A stretch of DNA of 64,000 nucleotides, from the NCBI GenBank assembly GCA_036785705.1, contig JAWUZG010000056.1, positions 11,952,501 through 12,016,500 on the forward strand, read 5' to 3'. The notes beneath the pieces were generated by a model, which saw nothing but the letters and a program-made list of their open reading frames with translations, had not been told where the DNA came from and made no database searches. The DNA comes from Acanthornis magna (Eukaryota; Chordata; Aves; Passeriformes; Acanthizidae). The number at the start of each line of letters is the position of its first letter. The first letter of the stretch is position 1. Position numbers and translations under genes: made by a program. Of this stretch, positions 58,779-64,000 are shown in pieces.

Positions 58779-60023
58779 ACTTGTAACCTGTCTGTGCTGC
58801 AAAGCTGCATCTCTCCAGGCTGAAACAGGGAAACTTCTCTTGCTTCGTGTAGGCTGCTCACAACTTTGTTTTCATCTCTTTTATGCCATGCCAGGGCTGG
58901 GCAGTGCTCAGTGATTTCATGGGTGTCTGTGATTGGTGCTTGGAGCTGTTCCCCTGCATCCCTGCCTCTGCTAGTGGCACAAGTCCCATTGCACCCCTGT
59001 GCTGAGCAGCCCAGTGCTGCCCGAGTTTGGGTGCTCCCTGCAGGGATTGCACTTGTTTAGCATGTGGCCTCCTGTATCGGGTACAGAATAGGGGAATGTC
59101 TGGAGAATGAGACTGAGACGGAATGTCTGAGTGAGTTCCCCCTTTTTTTGGTTCTTCTAGGATCGACCTCTCCGCTTTTTGTTTTGCAAGCCTATTTTTG
59201 GGGAGTAAAAGCAGGAGCATGCAAGGTGTGGGTTGGCATCAGCTGGGGCATCCTCCTGCTGGCATGGCTGAAGCTTTGGTCCCCAGGCCATGATGTGCTG
59301 CAAATGTCACCGTGTTCTGCTGCAATTCAGGAGTGGGGGAAGCTGCTCTGGGAGAGGGAAAGGACCTGCTTGCCCAAAGTGATGTGCTCAGGGTCGCACG
59401 TCACGGCCCCAGTCCCTGGCTCCTGCTGGGTGCCAGAAGCAGCTGGAAAATGGGACTGGAGACTGGGTGACGTGACGTGTGTGTGTCTGTGCTGGTGGCC
59501 CCGGGGCTGGCTCACTGCCCCCACCACGGGGTGGAGGGACAGCAGAATGCCACCCTGCCCGCCTGTCCCCAGCCTGGCAGCCCTGTCCCGGCAGCGGGAG
59601 GAGCCTTGGCAGGGGAGAAATGCAGCAGATGAGATCAGACCCTGGTGGGGAGGGACTGTGGGGCTTGCCAGGAGGAAGGAAGGGCCTTGAGCTCTGGGAG
59701 GACATGTCTGAGGGTTTGTTTGTAGCCTCCCTGGAGGCACTGACCACCAAGGCTGCCCTTGGAACTCTGCCTGGGGGCAGTGGTGGGACAAGGGCAGGCT
59801 GGAATGACCCTGAGGTTGTTGTGGCCAAGCAGAAACCAGCTGCAGCATGCAGCCTTGCTGGGATAGGGATGGTTCCCCATGCTGGCCTGTCTGTGACCTC
59901 TAGAACAAGGGAGAGGCTCCTTGGAGATCCATCAGCTCCCAATCCCTCCCCAGGTCACAGCAGTCAGGGGCAGGAGATGCTAATTTCCTAATAAAGACCC
60001 ATAAAATGCATTTCTCCCCTGCC
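58779..60023. other. NTRK3 intron 1, nothing recognised
   Basis: No feature is recognised. Open frames of about 170-210 codons at 59064-59991 have no recognisable domain. Confidence 0.5.
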
Positions 60024-60193
60024 CCTGTAAATCCTTGCCTTCCCTGTGCTACCTGCTGTGTAAATTGCTGCTGACCCTGTAAATCACCTTCTGCTTTGCT
60101 CTGACTTCCCCGAATCCAGCCCTTTCTTGTAAATCCTCCGTCCGCATTAGTTTTCTGCTGCCGACCCCCTTTCTCTCCCTGTGCTGTAAATCC
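60024..60193 (+). repeat. Loose cluster of TGTAAAT motifs, roughly 50-57 bp apart
   Basis: TGTAAAT occurs at about 60026, 60059, 60078, 60128 and 60185. Four of these (60026, 60078, 60128, 60185) are 52, 50 and 57 bp apart, and three continue as TGTAAATCC. The intervening sequence is pyrimidine-rich and only loosely similar, so this is either a very decayed tandem repeat or a factor-binding cluster. Confidence 0.4.
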
Positions 60194-60650
60194 TGAGCCC
60201 TGGTGAGGGGGAATGGATGGGATGATGGAGGGCAGCTGTCCCAGGATGGGTTAATCCCTCCCAACAGCTCCCTCAGGACTCCCTTGCCAGTGGGAGCTGG
60301 TGGAGGACATTTTGCTCAGCTGCCTGCGGGGAAGGTCATCCTTGTGCTGCAAGCAGGGCTGGGCTCTCATCTTCAGCTGGGCTGCAGCCAGCTGGCTGTA
60401 AACTGGAGGGTGTTGGTATCCCAGCCCTCAGCAGGGCTCCTGGGGATGGCTGCTCCCCCAGGGCACATTTCTGAGATGTAAAAATAGCTGGAGTGAAGAG
60501 AAAATCTCCTTTTATCCCTCGAGTGCTTGGGGTCATGCCATAGCTTGGCTTCACCGTGCCCCTGTGTAAGCTCACTTCAGAGGGCACTGAAGGAGCTGTG
60601 GGCAGTAGAGGTCCCTTGTGTGATGGAGAATGGTCACCTTGGCTTCTGCT

Positions 60651-60688
60651 GGGATGCTGATGAGCTGCTGGGATGCTGATGAGCTGCT
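60651..60688. repeat. Perfect 19-bp tandem duplication
   Basis: The unit GGGATGCTGATGAGCTGCT occurs twice without a spacer and without a mismatch, indicating a recent duplication. Confidence 0.9.
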
Positions 60689-61899
60689 GGGGTGACCATG
60701 CTGTGTTTTTTCCCTTGGCACAGCACGTAGGAGCTGAGGCGAAGGGTCTGGCAGAGACCTGACCTGATGGAGGTGTGGGAAGCCAAATATCAGCTCCGTG
60801 CTGTGACCTGGGTGTGCTGGGCTGTGCCAGGGGAGGTGTCAGTGTCTGTGGGAAAGGCTGTGTCTGGAGCTCATGCCTTGTCCTGGATTCAATCTGGTAG
60901 TGCTGCTGCTTTGGGGTGTCCCGAGGGTGTGCAGGCAGCTGGCACCCAGGCAGGTGTTATTTGGAGTACAAATTACTGACTCTTTCTAAGGCTTGGGGAG
61001 CGGAAAGTGGTGCCACTCCAACACAGCTGCCTTTTCCCTCCTAACTACACCCTGAAATGCAGGAGCAGCTCTGTGCTGCTCCCACCGAGGTCGGTGGCGC
61101 ACGCAGCAGTGGATGCACAGTCAGAGTTGGGATGGGGTCACCCATGGCAGTGTTTTGGGATGGTGCTGTCTGAAAAGCTGCTGTGTGAACACAGCATTCA
61201 GAGGGTTCAGCTTGGCTCGCTGGGGAGGAAAATGCTGCAGGAGATCTGAGTGCCTTGTGATGTGACTTCCTGAGCACCTCAGTCCTCAAGGTGTGAGAGG
61301 GAAACTGGAGTACCAGCCTAGGGCAGTGGAGTGTAGCCTTTCCTGACTTTTCTCTGTAAGCTCCAGGCCTGGAGGAGCTCCTCAAGTGCCTGAGTGGTTC
61401 AGGGTTTGGTTTACAGAGGTGCTGGCCCTGACCCAGCATGGACTGTGTGTGTCCCTGGGAAAGGCACCGACCCATGTCGCTTGTGGCTCAACTCTCCCTG
61501 GTTGCCCTGAATGTGGCTGCCAGAAAATTCGCAAGAAAAACGTGGAGATGCTCAGGATGGCTGATTCAGGCATTAGTATTAACTGTTAGTGATGCTCTGA
61601 GATGGACCAGGGCTTGACCCAGCTGGGTGTTTCCTTTATACCTTTCTCCTGCTGCCAAACATTTTTTTATTAGTTTTTCTGCTGTGTCTTGTGTCTGAGT
61701 TGTGTATTAACACTGGGCTTATGATGCTGCTGTGCTCTGGCTTTGGGAGGAGATGATGAGTACGGTGGGAGCACAGGGATGTTAAACAGCAGTGGGAAAG
61801 GCAGGGGGCAGCGGAGGAGAACAGAGGCAGATTTTCAAAATCCATATAAATAGCAAAAATAAATTTCCAGCAAACGCTTCCAGTCCTGCAGTATTAAGA
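60689..61899. other. NTRK3 intron 1, nothing recognised
   Basis: No exon, repeat or strong motif cluster is recognised. Confidence 0.5.
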
Positions 61900-62430
61900 A
61901 AGTGAAGCACTAGAGGATAAGGAAAGCATGAGCAATAACAGCAGGGATTTAGAAAGAATAAATCTTGCCAGACAAACCTGATTGCTTTTTCTTTTTGATG
62001 GAATCACAAAATTAGTGGCTGAGCAGAACGTGGAAATCCTAATATATTTGGATTTAGCAAAGCGTTTGATATAGTGTCTTACCAAATCTTACCCTCAAAA
62101 TTAGTTCAGTTTGCCTTGGATATGATGCTGCCAAATGGACTGAGAACTGGCTTAGGGCCCTAAACTAATAGTGATGGGCTGTGTTTGGGGAGAGGGGGAG
62201 CTGTGGGAGCAGAGCTGCAACCTGGCTATTCTCACTGAAAAAAAATGCAAAGCAAAACAACAGAAAAGCCCCAAAATAATAATAAAAAAATCCAGGAATG
62301 TGGTCTCGGTTTGAGGCACCTTATTATGGGAATATTGACAAACTGGAGAGAGTTCAGAAGCAGAGTGGGGAAAAAAGGCATCAGAGGGGTCAGATTACTC
62401 ACAGAGGGAGGCTGGGGGCTGAGAAATCCC
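61900..62430 (+). mobile_element. Decayed CR1/L3-type LINE with reverse-transcriptase remnant
   Basis: The + strand reads GGATTTAGAAAGAATAAATC and CTTGCCAGACAAACCTGATTG, phrases of vertebrate CR1/L3 elements. Translation gives FDGITKLVAEQNVEILIYLD and, after a one-base deletion, SKAFDIVSYQIL. This is the reverse-transcriptase segment around motif A, whose YLDFSKAFD carries a catalytic aspartate. An in-frame TGA (about 61978) and the frameshift show that it is dead. The second part (62335-62365, AAACTGGAGAGAGTTCAG) matches the 3' part of the same class, with the sequence between largely lost. It is older than the short CR1 tails elsewhere in the window. Confidence 0.8.
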
Positions 62431-63629
62431 GGGGCTGGAGGCATTTCAGGGAGGAGCAGGTGGAGGCCAGTGGGGCTGGGATGAATATTTGGGCTGTTGC
62501 TGGGACCTGGCAGGGAGCAGCACCTCAGTGCCTTCGCCCCCGCGCAGCGGAGACTCGCTGAGCTCCCATTTCACGGCCCTTTCCAGATATTATCGGATAA
62601 GCAGGGAGAATATTCACCGTGACTGTCAGAAAGAACATCCCTGACCGGGGGAGCTGGGCACGTTTCCTCAGGGAAAATCTTGAGTCTTGGAACAAGCACG
62701 AGGAGATGGCCTTGGGTGATTTGTGTCGGTAGATGGGGATTTTTTCCTGGATCGTGGACTTGGATGGGAAGCTGAGAGGTGATTGTAGCTGCTTTGAGGT
62801 CTGCCTCCTGCAGTCTTTATCTGCGCCTCGCAGGCATTTATTTATCACTGGGGAAAAGGCTGGGAACCTGCTGGTGGCAGCTGGAATGCCGATGTGTCCT
62901 CAAGGGAGGATGGCAAAGCCCCTTCGTGTCTAAAGCTTCTGGAAAGGTGGTGACCCCCTGGTCACTGTGCCGAGGAAGGACAGGACAGCTTGATGCTGCT
63001 CACAGGATTTTGTGGGAGGAGTTGTCTGTAGAAGCTGGGAAGGATGAGGTTTATCCATGAAGGTGTCTGTCCAGCATGGTGAGCTCTGGGGCTCCTTCAG
63101 CACTCAGCTGGAGCCTGGAAGGGATGCTGAGCCTGTGGAGGTTCCCACAAGGTGAGGAAACCTGTGGCTGTCACTGAAGGCTGGTTTGGATCATTTGGGT
63201 GCTGGTTTGGATCATTTGGGTGCTACCAGGACTATTGCTCCCACTGTCAGTGGGATGGCTTGGTTGAGCCAGGCTTTTCTGTTTGCCTTTTAAAGCAAAT
63301 CTGCCTTTTGATACAAGTGCAAAGAAACTTTCAGTATGGAAAATGCAGCTTGCTCAAGGGAATGTTGCCTTGCATGGGGAACAGCCATCCTTGTGAGCCA
63401 GTGTGGTGGGGCAGGGATTAGCTGGGATGAACCAGAGTTGGGGAGGAAGACATGGAGCAGTGCTATGAAAGGCTCCTAGAAGATGGGGTGGCCTTGTGTT
63501 GGTGTCCTGGTCTCCCTGTGAGGGTTTCTTCAGCCCTGCATGGTCTTTCAAGCAATTCCCTGCTTTGCATTTCTCCCTGCCCAGAGCTGAGCCTGCTGGG
63601 ATGGGGCTGAACCAGGCAAAGTTTGGGAG
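62431..63629. other. NTRK3 intron 1, nothing genic recognised
   Basis: A perfect tandem duplication lies at 63181-63222. Otherwise nothing is recognised. Confidence 0.5.
63181..63222. repeat. Perfect 21-bp tandem duplication
   Basis: The 21-base unit beginning CTGGTTTGGATC and ending TTTGGGTG occurs twice in direct succession without mismatch. Confidence 0.9.
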
Positions 63630-63900
63630 GTATTTTTAGCTGTTCTAATTGTGGCAAATAAATGCCATTCTTACTTGTTGGGATTGAGCTGTGGCTAAAT
63701 CACAACTAGTTCTAATGATGATAATTACCGGATTTCAATATTTATAGAAACGGGTGCTTCCTTCGTATTGGCAGATGCTGCTGTGCTCTCACCTTCACAG
63801 ATCGAAACTCTGGCTCATTATCGCTGCACCTATTTATTTACTTGCAGATTTTTTAACCCACAGATGATAACATATGAGAGATATGAAAAGATATCCTGGT
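63630..63900. promoter_or_regulatory. Candidate conserved noncoding element in intron 1
   Basis: It contains GTTCTAATTGTGGC near 63641, TAATGATGATAATTACCGG at 63713-63731, TTTCAATATTTATAG near 63733, CTATTTATTTACTTGC near 63830, and GATGATAACATATGAG near 63863. It is AT-rich, non-repetitive and about 270 bp, with E-box-like CATATG. It is the clearest intronic candidate in the window. Confidence 0.33.
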
Positions 63901-64000
63901 GGTGCTGATGCTGTAGTCTTTGGGTAGAAGCTGCGGGATGAATAGGGAAGCGCCTCCTAAAGACCTGTGGGTTGGATTTCTTGCTTTTTGGGCACTCATG

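Noticed and set aside
1..64000. Endogenous provirus or DNA transposon
   Set aside because: No paired long terminal repeats, gag/pol-like translation or terminal inverted repeats were noticed. Only LINE fragments are recognisable.

Overview
The window looks like a piece of a bird nuclear genome. It holds one protein-coding segment that I can name: the first coding exon of the neurotrophin-3 receptor gene NTRK3 (TrkC), on the + strand at 46981-47228. The translated exon reads as a TrkC N-terminus: an uncleaved-start signal peptide, the opening cysteines of the leucine-rich-repeat cap, and three clustered N-glycosylation sequons. It ends in a GTAAGT donor that splits an isoleucine codon. The bird assignment rests on short CR1 LINE tails (5764-5880 and 18588-18680) and on the sparse interspersed repeats. 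I cannot name the species.

Layout. Bases 1 to about 46440 are 5' flank of NTRK3 with no coding exon that I recognise. Many open frames of 60-240 codons occur there, but none resembles a known family, and the moderately GC-rich composition explains them. This flank holds two CR1 remnants, simple repeats, isolated CpG-rich blocks (6550-7480, 36400-36860, 43150-43580), and about fifteen AT-rich blocks dense in homeodomain-type TAAT cores. Those blocks look like the conserved noncoding elements that usually surround developmental genes. From about 46440 to 47350 lies a CpG island that is the likely NTRK3 promoter, leader and first coding exon, with two overlapping upstream ORFs and a strong acceptor-like site 15 bases before the start codon.

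Bases 47229-64000 are the start of the first coding intron. Its standout feature is a 56-copy, 7-bp G-rich minisatellite (53623-54013). It sits in a CpG-rich block, and 25 bp before it is a close match to the CTCF consensus. The intron also holds a GC-rich block followed by a TATA-like box and a good splice donor (51159-51276, a possible internal promoter), a decayed CR1/L3-type LINE with a recognisable reverse-transcriptase segment (61900-62430), a loose cluster of TGTAAAT motifs, and further AT-rich conserved-looking blocks.

There is no operon, CRISPR array, recognisable provirus, rRNA or tRNA. I did not find a new multi-gene system. The interesting material is regulatory and structural, and most regulatory calls are inference from composition and motifs that need alignment or chromatin data.
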